64,000 bases of DNA from Bacillus_BD sp050389805 (GTDB lineage Bacteria; Bacillota; Bacilli; Bacillales; Cytobacillaceae), in NCBI RefSeq assembly GCF_050389805.1, contig NZ_CP130945.1:5087561-5151560 (forward strand). Direction: 5' to 3'. The position numbers and the translations under genes were made by a program. Under the pieces are notes generated by a model. That model was not told the origin of the DNA, did no database searches, and was given only the letters and a program-made list of their open reading frames with translations. Shown here piece after piece: positions 42,317 to 51,392 of this stretch (position 1 is the stretch's first letter; every line of letters begins with the position of its first letter).

Positions 42317-42359
42317 GGGTGACAGGCGCCTTCCATCATGTAAATGGCGCCTGTCACCC
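42317..42359. repeat. Long GC-rich hairpin (GGTGACAGGCGCC type) after dnaB
   Basis: GGGTGACAGGCGCC pairs perfectly (14 bp) with GGCGCCTGTCACCC around a 15-nt loop, far more GC-rich than its surroundings. Similar GTGACAGGCGCC hairpins are common intergenic elements in Bacillaceae genomes. It begins 9 bp after the dnaB stop codon and, followed by CTTTTCC, can act as its terminator. Confidence 0.7.
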
Positions 42360-42368
42360 AGTCTAATT

Positions 42369-43736
42369 CTATGCTCCTGGCGGGAGCGAGGAGTCGTCAA
42401 ACCGCCGCTCAAGGTTGACGAATTTATTATACTCTTTCACAAAGGCAAGGGATACGGTACCAGTAGGACCGTTACGCTGTTTCGCGATGATGATTTCAAT
42501 GATATTCTTATTCTCCGATTCTTTATCATAATAGTCATCACGGTATAAAAAGGCGATAACATCGGCATCCTGCTCAATACTTCCTGATTCACGAATATCA
42601 GACATCATCGGGCGTTTGTCCTGACGCTGCTCAACACCACGAGATAGCTGGGAAAGTGCTATAACAGGTACTTGCAATTCACGAGCAAGTCCTTTTAAAG
42701 AACGAGAAATCTCTGATACCTCTTGTTGACGGTTATCAGGATTTTTTCCGCTACCGAGGATAAGTTGTAAATAGTCAATCATGATCATTCCAAGACCACC
42801 TTGTTCTTGCTTAAGACGACGACATTTAGCTTGAATGTCTTGAATTTTCACTCCTGGTGTATCATCGATGAAAATTCCAGCATTTGATAGACTTCCCATC
42901 GCCATAATGAGTTTTCCCCAATCCTCATCCGTTAAAGAACCTGTACGTAGTCTTTGAGCATCAATATTTCCCTCTGAACACAGCATACGCATAACCAGTT
43001 GTTCTGCACCCATCTCTAAACTAAAGATGGCTACATTTTCACCAGTCTTCGTTGCCACATTTTGAGCGATATTTAAGGCAAAGGCTGTTTTCCCCATCGA
43101 TGGACGGGCACCTACAATAATCAAATCATTGCGTTGGAAACCAGCTGTAATTTTGTCAAGTTCAGCGAATCCTGTTGCAATCCCTGTAACATCACCTACA
43201 CGACTGTGTAAGGTTTCAATATTATCATAAGTCCGTACAAGTACATCCTTGATATGATGGAAGGATCCAGATTTCTTTTTTTGTGAAACTTCTAAAATAC
43301 TTTTTTCTGCTTCACTTAATAAGGCCTCAACTTCAGACTCATGAGTATATCCGTCCTGAACAATATTCGTCGCTGTTCGAATTAAGCGTCGGAGAATCGA
43401 CTTTTCTTCTACAATTTTTGCATAATATTCAATGTTAGATGCTGTTGGAACAGAACCCGCTAGTTCTGTTAAATAACCTATACCACCGATATCCTCTAGA
43501 ATATTGGCTGAAGATAATTCTTCGGTAACCGTAATTAAATCGACTGCCTCACCTTTATCATTCAGCTTTAACATCGCTTCAAATATACGCTGGTGGGCTC
43601 CACGATAAAAATCGTCTGGAGCCAAAATTTCAGATGCTGTAGTAAGAGATGAGGGTTCTAGAAAAATCGCCCCTAATACAGCCTGCTCAGCTTCTAAATT
43701 TTGTGGTGGTAAATGATCTGCTCTAATTTCACTCAC
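42369..43736 (-). CDS. dnaB: Replicative DNA helicase DnaB (B. subtilis DnaC)
   Basis: A 455-aa hexameric helicase unwinding DNA ahead of the replisome. N-terminal DnaB domain (LPPQNLEAEQAVLGAIFL, 9-26), Walker A GARPSMGKTAFAL, Walker B MIMIDYLQLI, SQLSRGVEQR and an Arg-rich C-terminus. The start is GTG 43736 (MSEIRADHLPPQ) with AAGGGGGTTCATTTA upstream; the frame runs 37 codons further upstream into a repeat element, and that extension is not real. No intein or insertion. Confidence 0.97.
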   Translation of the reverse strand: MSEIRADHLPPQNLEAEQAVLGAIFLEPSSLTTASEILAPDDFYRGAHQRIFEAMLKLNDKGEAVDLITVTEELSSANILEDIGGIGYLTELAGSVPTASNIEYYAKIVEEKSILRRLIRTATNIVQDGYTHESEVEALLSEAEKSILEVSQKKKSGSFHHIKDVLVRTYDNIETLHSRVGDVTGIATGFAELDKITAGFQRNDLIIVGARPSMGKTAFALNIAQNVATKTGENVAIFSLEMGAEQLVMRMLCSEGNIDAQRLRTGSLTDEDWGKLIMAMGSLSNAGIFIDDTPGVKIQDIQAKCRRLKQEQGGLGMIMIDYLQLILGSGKNPDNRQQEVSEISRSLKGLARELQVPVIALSQLSRGVEQRQDKRPMMSDIRESGSIEQDADVIAFLYRDDYYDKESENKNIIEIIIAKQRNGPTGTVSLAFVKEYNKFVNLERRFDDSSLPPGA

Positions 43737-43755
43737 TAAATGAACCCCCTTATTC

Positions 43756-44012
43756 AAAAAGCATAAGCGCCTTGCTCTACTCCGTATGGACTGCCTTTCA
43801 CAGAATATGCATACATCGACGTTCGCGATAGGATCCTTAGGCTTCATCCCGAAAGAACTTGTTCATGCCTTGCTTGACAGGATGTGCCGGCTTTTAGACG
43901 ATGCTCTCCCTTTGAGATAAAAGGAAACACGATAAGCACGTTAGTTCAAATCGGTGTTGACACTTTCGTAGAGGCGGTAAATCCACTAGGATCTAAGCGC
44001 GGAAGCTAGACA
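43756..44012 (+). repeat. Intergenic repeat family A, copy 1
   Basis: Begins AAAAAGCATAAGCGCCTTGCTC and ends GCGCGGAAGCTAGACA. Internal segments AGGATGTGC, GTCGATG-like, GATAAA-GGAAACACGAT and ATCG-TGTTGAC are shared with copy 3 at 50614. It fills much of the 647-bp gap between rplI and dnaB. The rest of that gap is AT-rich with a long hairpin GTAGATGTGA/TCACATCTAC (44287-44322), and no gene. Confidence 0.7.
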
Positions 44013-44383
44013 TCTTCTAACTTCAATATACTTATAATTTGCTAGAAAAGCATCTTCAGACTTTAAGAGTACGATATATAGATATAAAATATAATGATAT
44101 GAATATCAATCTATTAAAACCTAAATATATCTCCAAAACTATAACACTATAATTAAATTATTATCTCAAAATAAAAAACCCTTTTTCGACTACTAAACAC
44201 TGATCACAAAAGATGAATGTGATTTGGGCTTAACAAAAAGTGAAAGAGGGAACTAATAATCATTTTTAATTGAATTGAATTCTATTGTAGATGTGACCGG
44301 AGAAACATCCGATCACATCTACTTACCTGACTATCATAACATGTTTAAGTTAAAAAAGGACTGTCAAATAAAGGAACGGTACT

Positions 44384-44830
44384 TTACGCCTCTTTAACAT
44401 GAACATTTAGAGTAGCTGTTACATCTGGATAAAGTTTAACAGGTACTTTTGTATATCCTAGTGTACGAATAGCATCATGCAGTTCAATTTTACGTTTATC
44501 AATCTTAATTGAATGCTTCTTTTGCAATTCCTCGGCAATTTGTTTACTCGTAATGGAGCCAAACAAACGACCACCTTCACCAGATTTAGCAGTTAACTCC
44601 ACTGTAATTTCATCTAGTTTTGCCTTTAATTCCTTCGCTTCAGCTAGTTCCTCAGCCGCAAGTTTTTCTTCTTTCTTCTTTTGGGCATTTAATGAGCTGA
44701 CATTCGACGGGTTCGCCTCTACCGCTAACCCTTGTTTAATTAAAAAGTTATGTGCATAGCCATCGGCTACATTTTTCACTTCACCTTTTTTACCTTTACC
44801 TTTTACATCTTTTAGAAAAATTACTTTCAT
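44384..44830 (-). CDS. rplI: 50S ribosomal protein L9
   Basis: A 148-aa ribosomal protein. MKVIFLKDVKGKGKKGEVKN VADGYAHNFL-type N-domain binds 23S rRNA; a long central helix rich in Lys/Glu (about 45-75) links to the C-domain (TLGYTKVPVKLYPDV). Start after GGGAGAAAGCAAGC; the ATG overlaps the gdpP stop (ATGA), so rplI is translationally coupled to gdpP. Confidence 0.98.
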   Translation of the reverse strand: MKVIFLKDVKGKGKKGEVKNVADGYAHNFLIKQGLAVEANPSNVSSLNAQKKKEEKLAAEELAEAKELKAKLDEITVELTAKSGEGGRLFGSITSKQIAEELQKKHSIKIDKRKIELHDAIRTLGYTKVPVKLYPDVTATLNVHVKEA

Positions 44831-46800
44831 GCTTGCTTTCTCCCTTCAATATATTCATCGATGGCCAATTTTAGTTGTCTTTCGGCCTCCTCAACGGGAA
44901 CCCCTGTTAATTGTGTTGCCGCATTTGTTAAATGTCCGCCTCCACCAAGGGCTTCCATGATAAGTTGGACATTAATCTCACCTAATGAACGAGCGCTAAT
45001 CCCAATTACATCTTCAGACCGCTTTGAAATAACGAAGGAGGCCTTAATTCCATTCATTGATAATAATGTATCAGCAGCCTGGGCAATGAGGACTTGATGA
45101 TAAATATCCTCGTTGCTTCCCTTTGCAATCGCAATACCTTCTTGAATCATTGTAACATTTTCAATTAATTTCGCTCGTTGAATATACGTTTGTATATCTT
45201 CTTTTAAGAACCTTTGTACTAAAACCGTGTCAGCCCCATGTGCCCTGAGATAGGAGGCGGCATCAAAGGTTCTAGAACCAGTTCTAAGAGTAAAACTTTT
45301 TGTATCGACGATAATACCAGCCAAAAGGGCTGTTGCCTCTAGCATCTCAATTTTACCTTGCTTCGGTTGATATTCTAACAGCTCTGTAACCAGTTCTGAT
45401 GTTGATGAAGCATATGGTTCCATATAAACCAATAAAGGCTGCTTAATAAACTCTTCCCCGCGTCGGTGATGGTCAATCACCACTACATGATCCAATTTGG
45501 AAAGTAACTTTTCTTCTATTACCATTGATGGTTTATGAGTGTCAACAATAACGAGTAGTGAATCATCTGTGGCAATTTCCATGGCCTGCTCTGGCGTCAC
45601 GAATCGTGAAAATAAGGTTTCATTTTTACGAATTTCGTCCATTAACCTTCTTACACCCGTATCAATATCATTGGAATCAATGACAATATAGCCTTCACGG
45701 TTATTTGCCTGAGCAACCTTCAATATCCCAATGGAAGCGCCAATTGCATCCATATCAGGGCTTTTATGCCCCATAATAAATACCTTTTCGCTTTCAATCA
45801 CTAATTCCTTTAATGCATGGGAAATTACTCTAGCACGAACTCTAGTCCGTTTTTCAACGGGATTACTTTTTCCACCAAAGAACTTAACCTTCCCATTTGC
45901 TTGCTTAATGGCTACTTGATCCCCGCCTCTACCTAAAGCAAGGTCAAGACTTGATTGAGCCAGTGCCCCTAACTCTGGAAGTGAGGTTACCCCTGAACCT
46001 ACCCCAATACTTAACGTTAGAGCAATGTTCTGTTTAGCCGTCGTTTCGCGGACCTCATCTAATATCGTAAATTTCCCTTTTTCCAGCTCTTGAAGGATCC
46101 TTTCACTAAACACAGCTACAGACCGATCAGACGATATACGTTTTAAGAAGATGCCATATTCTTGTGCCCATTTATTTAGAATTGTGGCAACCGAATTGTT
46201 TAAACTACTTCTCGTAGCATCGTCAATTCCTTGAGTCACGTCATCATAATTATCTAGAAAAATAAGAGCTATAACAGTCTTTTCCTCTTCATAACGCGTT
46301 TCGATTTCAGATTGCTCCGTGATATCTAGAAAATAGAGAAGTTTTTCTTCACGCTTATGGATCACACGAAACTTTCGTTCATGTAAGGAAATAACTTCAG
46401 TATCCACTTCTTGTTTAATTAACGGGACAAGTGATTCTGCAACATCATATAACGACCTTCCAATCAATTTATCCTCCGAAAAACAAGAGGCGATAAACGG
46501 GTTGGCCCATTCAATATAATAATCATCATTAATTAAAATGATCCCGATCGGCATTTCCATTAATGCCTCTTCTCCAACCTTCTTTACTCGATAGGACAAA
46601 GTCGCAATATAATCTTCAATTTCTTTTTTTTCTTTTTGATCAAGTATAAAGATAAACGTGAAAGGGATTGCAACTAAAACAGCCCCAACTACACTCAATA
46701 TCCAATTATAGAAGGCTAATAGCCCAAGAAGCACCACTGTTATCCCTATTAATCCATATAAAAAGGAATAAATAGGTTTCTTATTTAAGTTAAACGGCAT
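44827..46800 (-). CDS. gdpP: Cyclic-di-AMP phosphodiesterase GdpP
   Basis: A 657-aa membrane enzyme that hydrolyses c-di-AMP to pApA. Two membrane segments (about 10-55), a PAS-like domain (about 80-150), a degenerate GGDEF domain (about 170-300) and DHH/DHHA1 catalytic domains (MGHKSPDMDAIG, VDTHKP, VIDHHRR, GGGGHLTNAA). The start is ATG 46800 (MPFNLNKK) with GGGAG nine bases upstream. Central to cell-wall and potassium homeostasis; middle gene of yybS-gdpP-rplI. Confidence 0.97.
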   Translation of the reverse strand: MPFNLNKKPIYSFLYGLIGITVVLLGLLAFYNWILSVVGAVLVAIPFTFIFILDQKEKKEIEDYIATLSYRVKKVGEEALMEMPIGIILINDDYYIEWANPFIASCFSEDKLIGRSLYDVAESLVPLIKQEVDTEVISLHERKFRVIHKREEKLLYFLDITEQSEIETRYEEEKTVIALIFLDNYDDVTQGIDDATRSSLNNSVATILNKWAQEYGIFLKRISSDRSVAVFSERILQELEKGKFTILDEVRETTAKQNIALTLSIGVGSGVTSLPELGALAQSSLDLALGRGGDQVAIKQANGKVKFFGGKSNPVEKRTRVRARVISHALKELVIESEKVFIMGHKSPDMDAIGASIGILKVAQANNREGYIVIDSNDIDTGVRRLMDEIRKNETLFSRFVTPEQAMEIATDDSLLVIVDTHKPSMVIEEKLLSKLDHVVVIDHHRRGEEFIKQPLLVYMEPYASSTSELVTELLEYQPKQGKIEMLEATALLAGIIVDTKSFTLRTGSRTFDAASYLRAHGADTVLVQRFLKEDIQTYIQRAKLIENVTMIQEGIAIAKGSNEDIYHQVLIAQAADTLLSMNGIKASFVISKRSEDVIGISARSLGEINVQLIMEALGGGGHLTNAATQLTGVPVEEAERQLKLAIDEYIEGRKQA

Positions 46801-46829
46801 AATTTCAGCTCCCAAACAGTAGTGTTATA

Positions 46830-47765
46830 CTAATGAATCAAATTTTTCCTTAAATCTAGACCTAGGTCAATTATACCTAAAATCCAAATAATATAAAGTG
46901 CCATTGGCATGAGGAATAGAGTGACGGTAGCTAATACCGGTACTGCCTTTGACCACTTTTTATGATAAGAAATGAACCAGATGAAAGATAATCCTTGTAC
47001 AATTATTAATAATTGTAATATATATGAGATGTTTGATAAAGCTAAATGAAAATAGCTACCTGGTTCTGGTTGAATGATCCAACTTGCCAAAAAGGCAATA
47101 AGAAAATAATAAAGAATACTTCTTGGCAATTTAAGACTTCTAAAAGGGCTGCCCAAAGCTACCTTCAGACCAAACCTCTTTAAGATTGGATATGAAACAA
47201 GCTGAATAATGATAACAATGAGGAACGAGAACAACACAAACAATGTAGGAATGAGTGTTCCAATTAAATCAATAGAAGAATATAGTTGTTGGACCATTGC
47301 TTCATTAGGTTCTTGCCCGAAACGAGTAATCATAGAAATCGATTGATCAATGCTTTCCCTTAATAATAGAATGCTTTCTTCAATAAAATTCAGGTTAAAA
47401 AATAAAATTGAAATGACATATTGAAGAACAAGATTAAGAAGGAATGTTAGGGACCCTGCTATAAGTGCAGCATTTCTTGATTTTCCATTACGTATAAAAT
47501 CACCAATCACAATTCCCGTTAATCCATAGGCGAGCGTTAACGGAATAGCCAATAATGTACCAACTAGTAAAGATAAGAGGAGGGATGCAATAAGAAAAAC
47601 CGCAGCATCTTTCCGATTATTTTTGGCCGCAAACATCATAAAGGGTAAAGCAAGAAAAAAGTTAACGACAGTCCCAAGGATCGGTACGTAAATGGTGATT
47701 AACAAAAGGATAACAAAAATAGCAAGTATGATTGCACCTTCAGTCAGTCTATGTACATTTCTCAA
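46830..47765 (-). CDS. yybS: YybS family polytopic membrane protein (DUF2232)
   Basis: A 311-aa membrane protein with about eight hydrophobic segments; early ones resemble the substrate-binding S-component type of ECF transporters. It is the conserved upstream neighbour of gdpP in bacilli (YybS) and of unknown function. Its TTG start follows GAAGGAGTGTAAAA. Lies 29 bp before gdpP in one transcript. Confidence 0.88.
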   Translation of the reverse strand: MRNVHRLTEGAIILAIFVILLLITIYVPILGTVVNFFLALPFMMFAAKNNRKDAAVFLIASLLLSLLVGTLLAIPLTLAYGLTGIVIGDFIRNGKSRNAALIAGSLTFLLNLVLQYVISILFFNLNFIEESILLLRESIDQSISMITRFGQEPNEAMVQQLYSSIDLIGTLIPTLFVLFSFLIVIIIQLVSYPILKRFGLKVALGSPFRSLKLPRSILYYFLIAFLASWIIQPEPGSYFHLALSNISYILQLLIIVQGLSFIWFISYHKKWSKAVPVLATVTLFLMPMALYIIWILGIIDLGLDLRKNLIH

Positions 47766-47837
47766 TTTTACACTCCTTCTAAAATTTATTCTGTACTTAT
47801 ATTTTAACGACCAACGTTTCGAGGTTCAACTATATAG

Positions 47838-48134
47838 ACCAAGAAAAGCGCAAGCGCTTTGCTCACCCCGATAAAGAAAATTCTCCGACCGGCAAGCCTT
47901 TAGGCGGAGATTAGGAGTAGTTGCACTTATGCCGGTACAGCCAAACACAGGACGATATCCGGCATGAATATTGCCCTTTATTTTCTTGCAGAATGAACGA
48001 AATGTATCGGTGACTGTGCCCGGGGAGCAGCCACTAGTCAACTTGTCATACAGAGTCTGATTGAACAATCCTTTAGGGCTGAAGCCCTCAGAAAAACCTT
48101 ATGACCTCGAAATGGTAGGAGCTGGAGCTAGACA
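47838..48134 (+). repeat. Intergenic repeat family A, copy 2
   Basis: Begins AAGAAAAGCGCAAGCGCTTTGC and ends AGCTGGAGCTAGACA. Internal order differs from copies 1 and 3 (GGCAAGCC-TTTAGGC, ATCCGGCATGAATATTG). It takes up about 300 of the 437 bp between rpsR and yybS. The rest holds the rpsR terminator and the yybS promoter region. Confidence 0.65.
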
Positions 48135-48166
48135 TTAATCTTACTTCAAAAACAAATAATCAATAA

Positions 48167-48197
48167 AAAAAGGACACCATGTAGAATGATGTCCCTT
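48167..48197 (-). terminator. Terminator of rpsF-ssb-rpsR
   Basis: AAAGGACACCAT pairs with ATGATGTCCCTTT (one mismatch), with a T run on the minus strand. Confidence 0.85.
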
Positions 48198-48202
48198 TAG
48201 GA

Positions 48203-48445
48203 TTACTCACCAGATACGTATGGAAGTAATGCCATTTGTCGTGCGCGTTTAATCGCAGACGTTAATTTACGTTGATATTTAGCACTTGTACCAGTTACAC
48301 GACGAGGTAGGATTTTACCACGCTCAGAAATGAACTTTTTAAGTAAATCAACTTCTTTGTAATCGATGTGAGTAATTCCGTTTGCTGTGAAGTAGCAAAC
48401 TTTACGACGTTTTGCACGTCCGCCTCTGCGTCCACCCATTGCCAT
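48203..48445 (-). CDS. rpsR: 30S ribosomal protein S18
   Basis: An 80-aa basic protein, RRGGRAKRRKVCYF then THIDYKEVDLLKKF, ending in the RQMALLPY signature of S18. It forms the S6-S18 heterodimer on 16S rRNA. ATG 48445 follows AGGAGTGAAATCACT. Third gene of rpsF-ssb-rpsR, 46 bp after ssb. Confidence 0.98.
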   Translation of the reverse strand: MAMGGRRGGRAKRRKVCYFTANGITHIDYKEVDLLKKFISERGKILPRRVTGTSAKYQRKLTSAIKRARQMALLPYVSGE

Positions 48446-48491
48446 AGTGATTTCACTCCTTTACTCATTTTTTTATTCCGTAACATATATT

Positions 48492-49004
48492 TTAGAATGG
48501 CAAATCATCGTCAGAAATATCGATTTTACCGTCGTTGGCAAAAGGGTCTTCATCTAGACGAGTGTAGCCTTGGTTATTTCGATTTGGACTCTGTGGTTGA
48601 TTCTGATGGTCATTTCCGAATGGCGCTGCTTGTGGAGCTCCACCAAAAGCAGAAGCGTAATCGCCTCTACCACCTGAACTGCTACCTTTTGGTTCAAGAA
48701 ATTGGACACTTTCCGCTACAACTTCAGTAACGTATACGCGTTTCCCATCTTGTCCCTCATAATTACGTGTTTGAATTCTGCCATCAACACCGGCAAGACT
48801 TCCTTTTTTCAAAAAGTTTGCGACATTTTCTGCTTGTTTTCTCCAAACTACGCAATTAATAAAGTCGGCTTCACGCTCACCCTGTTGGTTAGAAAATGTA
48901 CGATTCACAGCCAACGAAAAAGTAGCAACGGCTACTCCGTTTGGGGTATAGCGTAGTTCAGGGTCTCTTGTTAAACGACCAACTAGAATTACTCGATTGA
49001 TCAT
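48492..49004 (-). CDS. ssb: Single-stranded DNA-binding protein
   Basis: A 170-aa SSB: OB-fold (MINRVILVGRLTRDPELRYT, 1-110), a flexible Gly/Gln/Asn-rich linker and the acidic C-terminal tail DISDDDLPF that recruits replication proteins. The start is ATG 49004 with GGAG eight bases upstream; the in-frame extension upstream has no support. Located between the S6 and S18 genes as in B. subtilis, where it is also SOS- and competence-controlled. Confidence 0.98.
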   Translation of the reverse strand: MINRVILVGRLTRDPELRYTPNGVAVATFSLAVNRTFSNQQGEREADFINCVVWRKQAENVANFLKKGSLAGVDGRIQTRNYEGQDGKRVYVTEVVAESVQFLEPKGSSSGGRGDYASAFGGAPQAAPFGNDHQNQPQSPNRNNQGYTRLDEDPFANDGKIDISDDDLPF

Positions 49005-49077
49005 CAGAATCAACTCCTTCCTATTAGTACATGTTTTATACGGAAAAACATGTAAAATCGAAAACCTCTATATCAGT

Positions 49078-49365
49078 TTATTTTTCTTCTTTAACAGCAA
49101 TTTGACGAATGATATCTTCGTTAATTCTTGCTAAACGATTGAACTCTTCAATAGCCGCTGGTTCTGCATTAACTTTAATTAATTGATAGTAACCATCACG
49201 GAAATCATTGATTTCGTAAGCTAAACGACGCTTACCCCATTCTTTTGATTCTACAATCTCCGCACCATTATCAGTTAAGATTCCGTCAAAACGCTCAATA
49301 AGAGCCTTTTTAGCCTCATCTTCAATATTTGGGCGGATGATGTACATAATTTCGTACTTTCTCAT
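49078..49365 (-). CDS. rpsF: 30S ribosomal protein S6
   Basis: A 95-aa S6 protein: MRKYEIMYIIRPNIEDEAKK, the KEWGKRRLAYEIND segment and QLIKVNAEP. ATG 49365 has AGGAGGTGAACGTG upstream and is preferred to the one three codons earlier. First gene of rpsF-ssb-rpsR, possibly controlled by binding of S6-S18 to its own leader. Confidence 0.98.
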   Translation of the reverse strand: MRKYEIMYIIRPNIEDEAKKALIERFDGILTDNGAEIVESKEWGKRRLAYEINDFRDGYYQLIKVNAEPAAIEEFNRLARINEDIIRQIAVKEEK

Positions 49366-49384
49366 CACGTTCACCTCCTTTTGG

Positions 49385-49420
49385 TCTAAACGGCCCTAAA
49401 CGGGCAAGGAGCAATTTTCA
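49385..49420 (-). promoter_or_regulatory. Possible S6:S18-binding leader hairpin upstream of rpsF
   Basis: On the minus strand CTTGCCCGTTTAGGGCCG holds hairpin GCCC/GGGC flanked by CCG and by CGTTTAGACC. The known rpsF leader motif in bacteria uses a hairpin with a CCG trinucleotide resembling the 16S binding site of S6:S18. This is a partial resemblance found by eye. Confidence 0.35.
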
Positions 49421-49493
49421 TTACTCGCAAGTTCAAATTATATCACATTAGATAAGGATAATCAATGTTCATCAAAATAATTTTAAAATAATA

Positions 49494-50594
49494 TTATACA
49501 TTGAAACGGAATAGCATGATGTCGCCATCTTTTACAATGTATTCTTTCCCTTCCAGTCTCACTTTGCCTGCTTCACGAGCAGCAGTCATGCTACCATATT
49601 CCACAAGATCATCGTAAGAAACGGTTTCTGCTCGGATAAAACCTCGCTCAAAATCAGAGTGAATGATTCCGGCACACTGAGGTGCTTTCATCCCATTCCG
49701 GAAAGTCCAAGCGCGAACCTCTTGAACACCTGCTGTGAAATAAGTAGCTAGTCCAAGCAGGCTATAAGCTGCTCGAATCAACTGATCTAATCCTGATTCT
49801 TCAATGCCTAACTCTGAAAGAAACATTTCTTTTTCTTCGCCTTCAAGTTCAGCAATCTCAGACTCAATTTTGGCGCAGATGGTAATAACCTCTGCCCCTT
49901 CTTTAGCAGCATATTCTTTTACCATTTGGACATATTGGTTTTCTGACGGATCTGCTACGTCATCTTCTCCAACATTGGCTACATAAAGAACCGGTTTTAT
50001 AGTTAAGAGATGCAGGGCTTTAACAAACTTCTCTTCTTCCTCTGTAAATTCTACCGTTCTTGCAGGCTTTTCTGCTTCAAATGCCTCTTTTAACTTTTGA
50101 AGCGCACTAAATTCAATAACCGCCTCTTTATCCTTTTGTTTCGCTAATTTTTCAACACGACCGATTCGTTTCTCAACAGATTCCATATCAGCGAGAATTA
50201 ACTCGATATTAATCGTTTCAATATCATCAATTGGGTCTACTTTACCAGCAACATGGGTAATATTTTCATCTTCAAAGCAACGCACTACTTGACAGATGGC
50301 ATCTACTTCACGAATATGGGATAGGAATTTATTCCCTAATCCTTCTCCTTTACTAGCTCCCTTAACAATTCCGGCAATATCCGTGAATTCAAAGGTTGTT
50401 GGCACAGTTTTCTTTGGTACGACAAGCTCAGTCAATTTGTTCAACCGAGCATCGGGAACCTCTACGACTCCTACATTAGGATCGATCGTACAAAAGGGGT
50501 AATTGGCAGATTCCGCACCTGCTTGTGTTATTGCATTAAATAACGTAGATTTTCCCACATTCGGTAAACCCACTATTCCAGCTGTTAAAGCCAT
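49494..50594 (-). CDS. ychF: Redox-regulated ATPase YchF (Obg-like)
   Basis: A 366-aa TRAFAC-class ATPase of the Obg family. P-loop GLPNVGKSTLF (about 7-17), switch DIAGIVKGASKGEGLGNK, NVGED in place of the GTP-specific NKxD motif (explaining ATP preference), and a C-terminal TGS domain ending RLEGKEYIVKDGDIMLFRFNV. Binds ribosomes and links to stress. I start at ATG 50594 with GGGAG eight bases upstream. Independent of the rpsF operon. Confidence 0.96.
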   Translation of the reverse strand: MALTAGIVGLPNVGKSTLFNAITQAGAESANYPFCTIDPNVGVVEVPDARLNKLTELVVPKKTVPTTFEFTDIAGIVKGASKGEGLGNKFLSHIREVDAICQVVRCFEDENITHVAGKVDPIDDIETINIELILADMESVEKRIGRVEKLAKQKDKEAVIEFSALQKLKEAFEAEKPARTVEFTEEEEKFVKALHLLTIKPVLYVANVGEDDVADPSENQYVQMVKEYAAKEGAEVITICAKIESEIAELEGEEKEMFLSELGIEESGLDQLIRAAYSLLGLATYFTAGVQEVRAWTFRNGMKAPQCAGIIHSDFERGFIRAETVSYDDLVEYGSMTAAREAGKVRLEGKEYIVKDGDIMLFRFNV

Positions 50595-50613
50595 CCTCGT
50601 CACTCCCTAAATT

Positions 50614-50824
50614 AAAAGCGGAAGCGCATTGCTTAAGCAGAGTGTGGACTGACTTGCACAGGATGTGCAGACATCGACGTTCGCAACAAGATGTTGCGGT
50701 TTTTAGTCGATGTTCCTCCACAAGATAAAGGAAACACGATGAACACGACAGTGTGAATCGATGTTGACGCAATCGTTGCGGAAGGATGGGAAGTCCACTA
50801 GACGCTAGGCGCTGCAGCTAGACC
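50614..50824 (+). repeat. Intergenic repeat family A, copy 3
   Basis: Starts AAAAGCGGAAGCGCATTGCT and ends GGCGCTGCAGCTAGAC. It shares AGGATGTGC, TTTAG-CGATG, GATAAAGGAAACACGAT and TCGATGTTGACGC with copy 1, about 70 percent by eye over the central part. It takes up most of the 318-bp gap between ychF and the DUF951 gene. Confidence 0.75.
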
Positions 50825-50912
50825 ACTTTCTAATTTTTAAATTATAAAATGAATATATTGAAGAATAATAAACACACACCATTATAGTTTTTTTACTGAA
50901 AAAGGGCAAATC

Positions 50913-51110
50913 TCATTCTTCATGCTTCACTAATATCTTCTTCATTTTACGAGCAAATTCTTTCCTTGGAATTAAAACACTATGGGCGCAGCCTTCACAT
51001 TTGATGCGAATGTCCATCCCTAGTCGAATTACTTTCCAACGGTTGGTTCCACAGGGATGAGCTTTTTTCATTTCAACAATATCATTCAATCCAAATTCTT
51101 TTTCTTCCAT
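50913..51110 (-). CDS. DUF951 family small protein
   Basis: A 65-aa protein, MEEKEFGLNDIVEMKKAHPC then RLGMDIRIKCEGCAHSVLIPR. The CG.N.W and CEGC pairs of cysteines suggest a small zinc-binding SH3-like fold typical of DUF951; the B. subtilis equivalent (YyzM) lies near the same genes. Function unknown. Start after GAGGAGGAGTTTAGAA. Confidence 0.9.
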   Translation of the reverse strand: MEEKEFGLNDIVEMKKAHPCGTNRWKVIRLGMDIRIKCEGCAHSVLIPRKEFARKMKKILVKHEE

Positions 51111-51392
51111 TTCTAAACTCCTCCTCTAGCGCTTTTCCACAAAATATTGGGGATGTTTTTTTCGTATCAATTAAAGACAAAAGGACAAAACGATTCCTTA
51201 TAAAAGGATCATTTAAGCATAAGTATCTTTTATTTTAAATTTAGTATAGCAGTTACGTATAGAAAATAAAAAAAAACCGTATAATGATAGTAAAACTAAA
51301 AGAAGCGATTCTCGAGTAGGAATCCTAGACATACAGAGACCATAAACTTCCCAAATATTTATCCTAGCTTCTTAACAATAGGGGTGAAGTGC

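Noticed and set aside
43737..43847. 37-codon N-terminal extension of dnaB
   Set aside because: Runs into repeat family A, has no homology to DnaB and hides the ribosome binding site of the GTG start at 43736.
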